This document shows positions 8,792-15,173 of a stretch of 22,225 nt of DNA, piece after piece (positions within the stretch are counted from its first letter, which is position 1; each line of letters begins with the position of its first letter). The notes under the pieces were generated by a model. That model did not search any database, was not told where the DNA came from, and worked only from the letters and a program-made list of their open reading frames with translations. The stretch spans positions 1-22,225 of the forward strand of contig DATEGZ010000137.1 in the NCBI GenBank assembly GCA_035279905.1, read 5' to 3'. A program made the translations under genes and the position numbers. This DNA comes from DATEGZ01 sp035279905 (lineage in GTDB: Bacteria > Acidobacteriota > Vicinamibacteria > Vicinamibacterales > SCN-69-37).

Positions 8792-9844
8792 GTGAACGAG
8801 TCCGGACACCCGACGAGCCCACCCAGCTGGCAGGAAATCGTCGCCCGTTACCAACAACCATCCGTCGCACGCGGCACGTATCAGCTCGTGAACACCCTCG
8901 TGCCGTACGCCGCTCTCTGGGTGCTGATGTACTTCGCGCGGCCCGTGTCGTGGTGGCTCGTGCTGCCGCTCGCGATGCTGGCCGGCGCGTTCCTCGTGCG
9001 GCTCTTCATCATTCATCACGACTGCGGGCACGGGTCCTTCTTCAAGTCGCGCCGGGCCAACGACACGATCGGGTTCATCACCGGCGTGCTCACGTTCACG
9101 CCGTACTTCCACTGGCGGTGGGAGCACGCGACGCACCACGCGACGTCGGGCGATCTCGATCGGCGCGGCATGGGCGACATCTGGACGCTCACCGTGCAGG
9201 AGTACCTCGAGTCGTCGCGCTGGCGGCGGTTCGCGTACCGCCTCGCGCGCAATCCGTTCATCCTGTTCGTCATCGGGCCGCTCTACGTGTTCCTGATTCA
9301 GTTCCGGTTCGCGCGCGACAACGCGAATCGCCGCGATCGCGACTCGGTGTTCTGGACCAACCTCGGCATCGCCGGAGTCGCAGCCGCGCTCAGCGCGATC
9401 TTCGGGATCAAGGCGTACGTCCTGATTCAGTTGATGATCATGGCGGTGGCCGGCGCCGCCGGCGTCTGGCTCTTCTACGTGCAGCACCAGTTCGACGGCG
9501 TGTACTGGGAACGATCAGGCGAGTGGGACTACGTGACGGCCGCGTTGCAGGGCAGTTCCTTCTACAAGCTGCCGAAAGTTCTGCAGTGGTTCTCCGGCAA
9601 CATCGGTTTCCACCACATCCATCATCTGAGCGCGCGCATTCCGAACTACCACCTCGAGAAGTGCCACAAGGCCGAGCCGCTGTTTCAGACGGTCAAGCCC
9701 GTGACGCTCGTCGGCAGCCTCCGATCCTTCACGTTCCGCTTGTGGGATGAGCAGAAGCGCAAGCTCGTCGGCTACAGCCACCTGCGGCAGATTCGGCGCG
9801 AGCAGCGTCAAGCCTCGGCGCAGCGCCAGGTCACGGGCATGTAG
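8792..9844 (+). CDS. Membrane fatty acid desaturase (acyl-lipid, omega-type)
   Basis: A 350-residue integral membrane di-iron enzyme that introduces double bonds into membrane acyl chains. The three His boxes are clear: HHDCGH (75-80), HxxxxEHATHH (107-116) and HHIHH (274-278). Hydrophobic segments lie at about 36-73, 92-105, 155-172 and 190-230. The box spacing resembles delta-12/omega-6 acyl-lipid desaturases, but regiospecificity cannot be read from the sequence. The start is GTG at 8792, with GAGG in AAGAGGTACCT just upstream. An inverted repeat around a possible -10 suggests local control, perhaps in response to lipid state or temperature. The gene ends at an inverted GGTTCC/GGAACC array shared with the convergent cysteine operon. 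Confidence 0.93.
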   Translation: MNESGHPTSPPSWQEIVARYQQPSVARGTYQLVNTLVPYAALWVLMYFARPVSWWLVLPLAMLAGAFLVRLFIIHHDCGHGSFFKSRRANDTIGFITGVLTFTPYFHWRWEHATHHATSGDLDRRGMGDIWTLTVQEYLESSRWRRFAYRLARNPFILFVIGPLYVFLIQFRFARDNANRRDRDSVFWTNLGIAGVAAALSAIFGIKAYVLIQLMIMAVAGAAGVWLFYVQHQFDGVYWERSGEWDYVTAALQGSSFYKLPKVLQWFSGNIGFHHIHHLSARIPNYHLEKCHKAEPLFQTVKPVTLVGSLRSFTFRLWDEQKRKLVGYSHLRQIRREQRQASAQRQVTGM

Positions 9845-9854
9845 CTTCGCTGGC

Positions 9855-9934
9855 GGTTCCGGAGTTCCGGGGCGCGCTGGCGGCGCCTGACATCGTCCAG
9901 TCGAACCGCGGAACCTCGGAACCTCGGAACCCCG
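9855..9934. repeat. Inverted GGTTCC/GGAACC octamer array between convergent genes
   Basis: The left arm has two 8-base units (GGTTCCGG, AGTTCCGG) at 9855-9870. The right arm has four complementary-type units (GAACCGCG, GAACCTCG, GAACCTCG, GAACCCC) at 9903-9933. About 32 bases lie between. It fills the 90-base gap between two convergent stop codons and could act as a hairpin on both transcripts. No T-run follows, so it is not a classical intrinsic terminator. Same architecture as the arrays at 16637, 19784 and 20327. Confidence 0.75.
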
Positions 9935-11395
9935 TCAATACGTCGGCACGCTCGGATCGATCCTCGCCCACGCGAGGATGCCGCCCGTAAGATTCTGCAC
10001 TCGCGTGTAGCCGTGCTGGCGGAGCAGCGCGACCGCTTTCGCGCTGCGGCCGCCCATCTTGCAGTGCACGACGATGTCCGGCGCGCCGGGGCCGCTCGGA
10101 ATCTCCGCGAGGCGCTTCGGAAGCTCGCCCAGCGGAATCAGCGTCGAGCCGGGAATCCGGCAGATGTCGAACTCGCGCGGCTCGCGCACGTCGAGAATCC
10201 AGAGCCGATCGCCGCGATCGATCCGCGCCTTCAGCTCCTCGACCGTCGTTTCGGGCACGGCCGACTTCGACGCTGCCGCCTGGACGACCGGCGCCACGCC
10301 GCAGAACTCCTCGTAGTCGATCAACGCCGTGATCGTCGGATGGTCGCCGCAGATCGGGCACGCCGGGTCGCGACGCAGCTTGACCGTCCGGAACTCCATC
10401 GCGAGCGCGTCGAACAGCAGCAGCCGGCCTGCCAGTGTCTGCCCGGCGCCCGTGATGATCTTGATCGCCTCGGTCGCCTGGATCGTGCCGACGATGCCGG
10501 GCAGCACGCCCAGAACGCCGCCTTCCGCGCAGCTCGGCACGAGTCCCGGTGGAGGCGGCTCCGGGTACAGGCAGCGATAGCACGGCCCGCCCTTCGTCGC
10601 AAACACCGACGCCTGGCCGTCGAAGCGGAAGATGCTGCCGTACGCGTTCGGCTTGCCGAGCAGCACGCATGCGTCGTTCACGAGGTAACGCGTCGGAAAG
10701 TTGTCCGCGCCATCGACGACGACGTCGTACTGCGAGAGGATGTCGAGCGCGTTGGCCGACGACAGCCGCGCTTCGTGCTCGACGACGCGCACCCCCGGAT
10801 TGAGCGACGTCAACCGATCGGCCGCGGCCTCGAGCTTCCGGCGGCCGACGTCCGCGGTGCTGTAGAGAATCTGCCGTTGGAGGTTGCTGAAATCGACCGT
10901 GTCGAAGTCGACGAGGCCGAGCGTGCCGACGCCCGCCGCGGCCAGATAGAGCGACGCCGGCGATCCGAGCCCGCCCGCGCCGATGCACAGCACGCGCGCG
11001 GCTTTGAGCCGCTGCTGCCCCTCGACGCCGATCTCCGGCATGATCAGGTGCCGGCTGTAGCGCTTCACCTCGTCGTGCGAAAGCGCCGGCCGCGCGTCGG
11101 CGGGCGCGGCGACCGCGTCCGTCCCGCCGGCGACCGACGGCACGATGCTGATCGTGTCCGTCGCCTTCACCGCCGTGCGCTCCTTGTCGAGATAGCGCAC
11201 GTCCTCGTCGTTGACGTAGACGTTCACGAAGCTGCGCAGCGATCCATCGGCTCCGAACAGGTGCGGACGGAGCTCGGCGAACTGCGACGCCAGCCGCTCG
11301 AGGATCTGGCCGACGGTGGAGCCGTCGATCGCCACGGACGCCTGCTGTCCGGTGAAAGGCCGAAGGGGCGTCGGGATGCGAACGGTCACGGCCAT
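9935..11395 (-). CDS. moeZ: Fusion of MoaD/ThiS-like sulfur carrier, E1-like adenylyltransferase (MoeZ/MoeB/ThiF) and rhodanese
   Basis: A 486-residue three-part protein. Residues 1-91 are a ubiquitin-like carrier of the MoaD/ThiS/CysO type ending in SIVPSVAGG (Gly90-Gly91). Residues about 105-370 are an E1-like adenylyltransferase with the nucleotide motif GAGGLG (139-144) and zinc pairs CYRC (272-275) and CPIC (346-349). Residues about 384-486 are a rhodanese with active Cys445 in HCKMGGRS. In known systems the E1 adenylates the carrier's C-terminal Gly and sulfur from the rhodanese makes a thiocarboxylate. Here the di-glycine is internal, so release by cleavage seems required. The start overlaps the cysM-JAMM stop by 10 bases and AAGGAG lies seven bases upstream, so translational coupling is likely. 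The neighbour points to cysteine synthesis rather than molybdopterin or thiamine. Confidence 0.88.
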   Translation of the reverse strand: MAVTVRIPTPLRPFTGQQASVAIDGSTVGQILERLASQFAELRPHLFGADGSLRSFVNVYVNDEDVRYLDKERTAVKATDTISIVPSVAGGTDAVAAPADARPALSHDEVKRYSRHLIMPEIGVEGQQRLKAARVLCIGAGGLGSPASLYLAAAGVGTLGLVDFDTVDFSNLQRQILYSTADVGRRKLEAAADRLTSLNPGVRVVEHEARLSSANALDILSQYDVVVDGADNFPTRYLVNDACVLLGKPNAYGSIFRFDGQASVFATKGGPCYRCLYPEPPPPGLVPSCAEGGVLGVLPGIVGTIQATEAIKIITGAGQTLAGRLLLFDALAMEFRTVKLRRDPACPICGDHPTITALIDYEEFCGVAPVVQAAASKSAVPETTVEELKARIDRGDRLWILDVREPREFDICRIPGSTLIPLGELPKRLAEIPSGPGAPDIVVHCKMGGRSAKAVALLRQHGYTRVQNLTGGILAWARIDPSVPTY

Positions 11396-12744
11396 GAGGG
11401 ACTCCTTTGCGTTACGGCTTCTTCGTCGAATCGCGAGCGATCGGGCCGCAGCCGCCACGACCGGAGATCCTGATCGCGTCCCGCGCGCACCGAGACGATC
11501 ACGTAGCTCAGGTTCGGCCACGCGTGGTCGAGATCGAACTCGGACGGCACCGCCGGATGATCGGGATGCGAATGGTAGAACCCGACGAGCTCGACGCCCA
11601 GCGCGTCGGCGCGCGCCTCTGCCTGCTGATAATCCCGCGGCGTCACGACGAACCGCCGGCGCCGCTCTCCGTCGCTGTGATTGTCGAGCGCCAGCGCTTC
11701 GCGAACCGCGCCGCCCGGCGAGCCCAGGAGCGCGCCGCAGCACTCGTCAGGATACGTCGCGACCGCGTGCCGCCGAATGGCCGCCTGAATGTCCTCGGCG
11801 AGATCGAGCGACGGCCCGGTCCAGAAGGCGTCGGTCAGATAGCGATCGCCGCCGTCGGGGAAGATCGTGACGATCACGCCCTCCGGGATCCGGCGCGCGA
11901 CGTCGAGCGACGCCGCGAGCGCCGCGCCGCTCGACGGCCCGACGAGCAACCCGGATTCGCGCGCCAGCCGCCGCGTCAGCGCGAGCGCGTCTTCGGTGGC
12001 GACGCGCAGATCTTCGTCGGCGAGCGACGGATCGTAGATGCCGGGCACGATCGCCGTCGCCATGTGCTTGAGCCCTTCGAGCCCGTGGAGCGGCGAGTCC
12101 GGCTGCATCGAAATCAACCGTACCGACTCGCGCCACTCGCGGAGCCGGCGGCCGATGCCGACGAACGTGCCGCTGGTGCCGAGGCCGGCGACGAAGTGCG
12201 TCAGGCGGCCTTCTGTCTGATCGATGATCTCCGGCGCCGTCGTCTGGTAGTGCGCGCGCCAGTTGGCCGGGTTGTTGTACTGGTCGGGGTAGAAGTACGC
12301 GCCCGGATCGCCGGCGTAGATTCGCCGCGCTTCGCGAATGGCTCCGTCGCTGCCCTCCATCGGATCGGTCAGCACGAGGTCGGCGCCGTAGGTGCGCAGC
12401 AGGCCGATCCGCTCGCGCGTGACGTTGGCGGGGACGCAGAGCCGCACGCGATAGCCGCGCGACGCGGCGAGCATCGCGTAGGCGATGCCGGTGTTGCCGG
12501 ATGTCGCGTCGAGCAGCACGCGATCGGGACCGAGCAGCCCGCGCCGCTCGCCGTCGAACATCATCGCGAGCGCCGCGCGGTCCTTCACCGAGCCGCCGGG
12601 ATTCTGTGCTTCGAGCTTCGCGTAGATCTCGACGCCGGCGTGCGGCTCGAAATCGGTCAGCCGCACGAGCGGTGTGCCGCCCACCAGCGAGGCGACGGAC
12701 GTGCCCTCTCGTGGTGCGATTCCATGGCGCGTGACGATCGGCAT
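11386..12744 (-). CDS. cysM: Cysteine synthase (CysM-like) fused to a JAMM/MPN metallopeptidase (Mec-like)
   Basis: A 452-residue fusion. Residues about 15-320 are a fold-type II PLP enzyme of the cysteine synthase family: Lys54 in GGSVKDR, TSGNTG (81-86), GTSGT (189-193) and PSSGA (270-274). Residues about 322-440 are a JAMM zinc peptidase with Glu334 (ECCGALLG) and the full HSH...SEFD signature (His391, His393, Ser401, Asp404). In Mycobacterium, CysM adds the CysO thiocarboxylate to O-phosphoserine and the separate Mec JAMM peptidase then frees cysteine. Here both steps sit on one chain beside a carrier/E1/rhodanese gene. The acceptor amino acid (phosphoserine or acetylserine) cannot be read directly. 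GGAGGAGC before the ATG at 12744 fixes the start. The frame is open further upstream, but only beyond a terminator. Confidence 0.9.
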   Translation of the reverse strand: MPIVTRHGIAPREGTSVASLVGGTPLVRLTDFEPHAGVEIYAKLEAQNPGGSVKDRAALAMMFDGERRGLLGPDRVLLDATSGNTGIAYAMLAASRGYRVRLCVPANVTRERIGLLRTYGADLVLTDPMEGSDGAIREARRIYAGDPGAYFYPDQYNNPANWRAHYQTTAPEIIDQTEGRLTHFVAGLGTSGTFVGIGRRLREWRESVRLISMQPDSPLHGLEGLKHMATAIVPGIYDPSLADEDLRVATEDALALTRRLARESGLLVGPSSGAALAASLDVARRIPEGVIVTIFPDGGDRYLTDAFWTGPSLDLAEDIQAAIRRHAVATYPDECCGALLGSPGGAVREALALDNHSDGERRRRFVVTPRDYQQAEARADALGVELVGFYHSHPDHPAVPSEFDLDHAWPNLSYVIVSVRAGRDQDLRSWRLRPDRSRFDEEAVTQRSPSWP

Positions 12745-12757
12745 GCTCCTCCGGCCC

Positions 12758-12793
12758 AAAAAAGCAAAAGGCCCGGAACGTCTGTTCCGGGCC
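12758..12793 (-). terminator. Intrinsic terminator directly before the cysM ribosome-binding site
   Basis: On the minus strand, a perfect 10-bp stem of GGCCCGGAAC (12793-12784) and GTTCCGGGCC (12779-12770) with a four-base loop is followed by TTTTGCTTTTTT. The T-run ends six bases before the GGAGGA ribosome-binding site of the cysM fusion. So it either ends a small RNA or acts as a conditional attenuator for the cysteine operon. Confidence 0.85.
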
Positions 12794-12835
12794 TGCGATG
12801 CGGCGATGGGTTCGACTGCTGTCCCTACGATGTCT

Positions 12836-12910
12836 TCATCGACGCGCACACGCTCCCCGGCCGGACCCGGTGGGTCTACAGGGGCAGGCCTCAAAAGCGC
12901 GGGGACGCAT
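12836..12910 (-). CDS. Possible 24-residue Cys-containing leader peptide
   Basis: A short ORF starting at the first AUG of the predicted leader encodes about 24 residues with the segment EACPCRP, plus a third Cys at position 21. The Cys-Pro-Cys codons lie in the 5' strand of the inner leader stem. Short Cys-rich upstream ORFs control cysteine genes by attenuation in mycobacteria, so a ribosome-based mechanism is conceivable. The ORF would start only about three bases into the RNA and has no Shine-Dalgarno, so support is weak. Confidence 0.2.
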   Translation of the reverse strand: MRPRAFEACPCRPTGSGRGACARR

Positions 12911-12919
12911 CTTCGACAG

Positions 12920-12947
12920 TCTGTACCGAGCGCGGGGCAAAGGTCAA
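12920..12947 (-). promoter_or_regulatory. Candidate promoter for the cysteine-operon leader
   Basis: On the minus strand, TTGACC (12947-12942) and TACAGA (12925-12920) are separated by 16 bases. The -35 is five of six consensus and the -10 is three of six. The implied start at about 12913 falls two bases before the closing stem of the structured leader. Confidence 0.45.
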
Positions 12948-12957
12948 AGGGCAAAAG

Positions 12958-12987
12958 TTGACACTGCCACGCGTGTCGCGCTACCGT
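12958..12987 (+). promoter_or_regulatory. Candidate promoter for the aromatic leader and DAHP synthase operon
   Basis: A perfect TTGACA (12958-12963) is followed after 18 bases by TACCGT (12982-12987), a weak -10. It is back-to-back with the cysteine promoter, the -35 elements lying 10 bases apart. The implied start is near 12994. Confidence 0.45.
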
Positions 12988-12996
12988 CGATGGCGC

Positions 12997-13101
12997 ATGA
13001 CGGGTTCACTCACCGCGTTCTCGTGTCGCGAGAGCGTCGCCACAGCGGCGAGCGTGCGTACGTTTGCGTTCGGCTTTTACTTTTACTGCCCTGGAGGATA
13101 G
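12997..13101 (+). CDS. Candidate Phe/Tyr-rich leader peptide (pheL-like) of the aromatic operon
   Basis: A short ORF ends in RTFAFGFYFYCPGG and a TAG at 13099-13101. The ATG at 12997 gives 34 residues. A GTG at 13054 gives 15 residues, close in size to enterobacterial PheL, and leaves a plausible 5' leader after the predicted transcription start. Neither start has a strong Shine-Dalgarno. Four Phe and two Tyr codons fall within eight residues (13063-13086), immediately before the antiterminator and terminator described at 13102-13175. In amino-acid attenuation a ribosome stalled at such codons frees the downstream segment and allows read-through. The regulated genes make phenylalanine precursors, which fits. 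The TTT-rich run could instead be part of a simple repeat, which lowers certainty. Confidence 0.5.
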   Translation: MTGSLTAFSCRESVATAASVRTFAFGFYFYCPGG

Positions 13102-13175
13102 GGGAGTGGGCTGACGCGACTCGAGTTTGGTTCTGATGAGGCCCGCTCCCGAAAGGGACGCGGGCTTTTTTGTTT
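13102..13175 (+). terminator. Attenuator: mutually exclusive antiterminator and intrinsic terminator before DAHP synthase
   Basis: The terminator is GCCCGC plus TCCC (13141-13150), loop GAAA, GGGA, an unpaired C, then GCGGGC (13160-13165), followed by TTTTTTGTTTT. It ends 13 bases before the ATG at 13189. GGGAGTGGGC (13102-13111), directly after the leader stop codon, is complementary over 10 bp (one G-U) to the whole terminator 5' arm at 13141-13150, so the two structures exclude each other. A weaker upstream hairpin, CTGCCCT (13086-13092) with AGGGGAG (13100-13106, one mismatch), could hold the antiterminator strand when no ribosome is present. Confidence 0.72.
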
Positions 13176-13188
13176 TCCGGGGGGCGCA

Positions 13189-14229
13189 ATGGAAAGTCTG
13201 GCGGTCACCACGACAGGCGAGGTCGCCTGGCCGCTCGCGCAGCGGGCCGGGCGGGCGGCGACGATCGTGCGCGTGCGCGATGTCGGCATCGGCGGCGCGG
13301 AGTTCGTCGTCATCGCGGGTCCCTGCTCGGTCGAGACGCGCGAGCAGATCGGCGAGATCGCCGCGCGGGTCGGGCGCGCGGGCGCGGCGATGTTTCGCGC
13401 CGGCGCGTTCAAGCCGCGGACGTCGCCCTACGCGTTCCAGGGGCTCGGCGCCGGCGGTCTCGCGCTGCTCGCGGAGACGGTGAGTCCGGCGCTGCCCGTC
13501 GTGACCGAAGCCCTCGATGCCGCGCAACTCGAGCGCGTCGCCGGCGCGGCGGACGTCGTGCAAATCGGCGCGCGCAACATGCACAACACGTCGTTGCTCT
13601 GCGCCGCTGCCGCGTGCGGCCGCCCCGTGCTGCTCAAGCGCGGCTTCGCCGCGACGATCGAGGAGCTGCTGCTCGCCGCCGAGTACCTCCTGGCGCACGG
13701 CAATCCGCACGTGATTCTGTGCGAGCGCGGGATCCGCACGTTCGAGCGGGCCACGCGCAACACGGCCGATCTCGCGTCGGTCGCCTTGCTCAAGCGGCTG
13801 ACGCACCTGCCGGTGCTCGTCGACCCCAGCCACGCCACGGGCCGCGCGGACCTGGTGGCGCCGGTCGCCCACGCGGCGCTCGCCGCCGGCGCCGACGGGC
13901 TGATGATCGAAGTGCACCATCAACCGGCACAGTCGTGGTCGGACGCCGATCAGGCGATCTCGTGCGACGCGTTCGACGATCTGATGCGCGCCCTGGCGGT
14001 GCGCGCGCCGTTGTTCGGCAGGACGGTCCGCCCGGCGGCCGGCGCCGATGCCGGCGCCTTGCGCCAGTGCCGGGACGTGATCGAAGGCATCGACGAAGCG
14101 CTGGTCGCGCTGTTGTCCGAGCGCGACAAGGTCGCGCGCGCGGCGGACGCGATCGCCCGGCGCCTCGCGACCGGGCAAATCCGTGAGCGGGAAAGTGAGC
14201 GAGAAGAGGTGAGCCGTGACTCAAAGTGA
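13189..14229 (+). CDS. aroF: DAHP synthase (type I-beta) with a short C-terminal chorismate-mutase-like helix
   Basis: A 346-residue first enzyme of the shikimate pathway, condensing PEP and erythrose 4-phosphate. Family motifs run in order: IAGPCSVE (42-49, metal-ligand Cys46), FRAGAFKPRTSPYAFQGLG (69-87), QIGARNMHN (125-133), LLKRG (148-152), CERGIRTFE (178-186), DPSHATG (212-218) and EVHHQP (241-246). Residues about 287-330 resemble the first long helix of an AroQ-type chorismate mutase (CRDVIEGIDEALVALLSERD), but the other two helices are absent. A full C-terminal mutase occurs in some type I-beta enzymes and gives prephenate or chorismate feedback. Here the stub may be regulatory or vestigial. 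GGGGGG precedes the ATG. It overlaps pheA by 14 bases and lies behind the attenuator. Confidence 0.92.
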   Translation: MESLAVTTTGEVAWPLAQRAGRAATIVRVRDVGIGGAEFVVIAGPCSVETREQIGEIAARVGRAGAAMFRAGAFKPRTSPYAFQGLGAGGLALLAETVSPALPVVTEALDAAQLERVAGAADVVQIGARNMHNTSLLCAAAACGRPVLLKRGFAATIEELLLAAEYLLAHGNPHVILCERGIRTFERATRNTADLASVALLKRLTHLPVLVDPSHATGRADLVAPVAHAALAAGADGLMIEVHHQPAQSWSDADQAISCDAFDDLMRALAVRAPLFGRTVRPAAGADAGALRQCRDVIEGIDEALVALLSERDKVARAADAIARRLATGQIRERESEREEVSRDSK

Positions 14230-15109
14230 AGACGTTCGCGACGCCGCGTATCAAGGTCAACCGGGCGCGTACAGCGAGCAGGCCGCCCGCCGCATGTGCG
14301 GCGCGGACACGACGTTGCTGCCGTGCGAGACGCTGTCCGAAGTGTTTGCCGCGGTAGGCGCGCGGCGCGCGCGGTGCGCCATCGTGCCGCTGGAAAACAC
14401 GCTCGCCGGCCCGGTGCCCGGCGCGATGACGCTGCTGCTCGAGAGCGGGTTCGTCGTGCACGGCGAAGTCGCCGAGCCCATCGATCACGTGCTGGCCGCC
14501 CCGGCCGGCGCGACGCTCGCCGGCGTGCGCGAGATCCTCTCGCATCCGATGGCGCTCGCGCAGTGCGAGCGGTTCTTCAAGGCGCATCCGGGCGTGCGTC
14601 CTGTCCCGGTCTTCGACACGGCCGGCGCGCTGCAGATGGTGATGCGGACCGGCGATCCCTCGCGCGCCGCGATCGTCGGGCAGGCCGCCGCCGTGCTCTA
14701 CGGCGCGTCCGTCCTGGCGCGACACCTGCAGGATCACGCGTCGAACTTCACGCGCTTTCTGCGCGTCGCGCACCCGCCTGCGCCGCCGCTCGGCGCCGGG
14801 CCGTGCCGTTTTCTGTTTGCCGTGCGCCTCGCGCACCGGCCAGGGACGCTTGCGCTCGCGCTGCGCGTCCTCGCCGACCACGAAATCAACCTGACGCGCA
14901 TCGACAGCACACCGGTGCCGGGATGTCCGTTCGAGTACGAGTTCGTGCTCGAAGGCACGATGGCGCAGTCGGCGAGCCTCGGCGAGGCCGTCCAGGCGCT
15001 CGAGCGTCACGCGCGGGTCCGGCTGCTCGGGTCGTTCCGCGTCGCGCCCGACCACTCCCCGGGCCGGCGGCCCGATCACCAAATTGATAGCGCGCTGCCA
15101 ACGCGTTGA
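14216..15109 (+). CDS. pheA: Prephenate dehydratase with C-terminal ACT domain
   Basis: A 297-residue monofunctional enzyme converting prephenate to phenylpyruvate for phenylalanine synthesis. The catalytic domain shows YQGQPGAYSEQAA (12-24), VPLENTLAGPV (57-67), DTAGAL (134-139) and the essential NFTRF (177-181). An ACT domain follows at about 197-275. In ACT-regulated dehydratases GALV and ESRP loops bind Phe. The counterparts here are GTLA (in RPGTLALAL) and DSTP (in RIDSTPVPG), so feedback sensitivity may differ. The start is GTG at 14216 with GAGG nearby, inside the 3' end of aroF, so coupled translation is likely. The last 20 residues are polar and not conserved. Confidence 0.94.
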   Translation: MTQSEDVRDAAYQGQPGAYSEQAARRMCGADTTLLPCETLSEVFAAVGARRARCAIVPLENTLAGPVPGAMTLLLESGFVVHGEVAEPIDHVLAAPAGATLAGVREILSHPMALAQCERFFKAHPGVRPVPVFDTAGALQMVMRTGDPSRAAIVGQAAAVLYGASVLARHLQDHASNFTRFLRVAHPPAPPLGAGPCRFLFAVRLAHRPGTLALALRVLADHEINLTRIDSTPVPGCPFEYEFVLEGTMAQSASLGEAVQALERHARVRLLGSFRVAPDHSPGRRPDHQIDSALPTR

Positions 15110-15173
15110 TCGAACCGCGCCGGCGGGCGCCCCGCGTGTCGCTCGTGTCCCACGTTTCACCCAGAAACGGCCC

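Larger units (their letters stand above)
12758..12914 (-). ncRNA. Candidate structured leader RNA (riboswitch- or attenuator-like) of the cysteine operon
   Basis: From the predicted start near 12913-12914 the RNA opens with GAUGCG (12911-12906), which pairs with CGCAUC (12802-12797) as a closing stem. Inside, CUGCCCCU (12887-12880) pairs with AGGGACAG (12826-12819), with one G-U pair. That stem encloses two hairpins: GACCC/GGGUC (12876-12864) and CGAUG/CAUCG (12841-12828). GGCCUGC (12890-12884) could instead pair with GCAGGCC (12796-12790), which would disrupt both the inner stem and the base of the terminator. That is switch-like. No known riboswitch class is recognised. The reverse complement could fold similarly, but the promoter and terminator both favour the minus strand. 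A free-standing small RNA is the main alternative. Confidence 0.45.

Noticed and set aside
12790..12950. Plus-strand 6S RNA
   Set aside because: A stretch near 12886-12910 resembles a conserved 6S segment (GCCTCAAAAGCGCG), but the promoter and terminator signals support the minus strand and the predicted fold is branched rather than one long bubbled hairpin. Kept only as something to test by covariance model.
13063..13092. Reading the TTT-rich run as purely another inverted repeat array paired with 12937-12958
   Set aside because: The two segments share composition (GGCAAAG-like versus CTTTTAC-like) but pair poorly and lie about 100 bases apart. It remains the main alternative to a leader peptide.
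11407..13101. A 564-codon plus-strand ORF across the cysteine genes
   Set aside because: It is Arg/Ala-rich with no recognisable domain and is antisense to the well-supported cysM fusion. Only its last 15-34 codons, in the divergent gap, are considered as the aromatic leader peptide.
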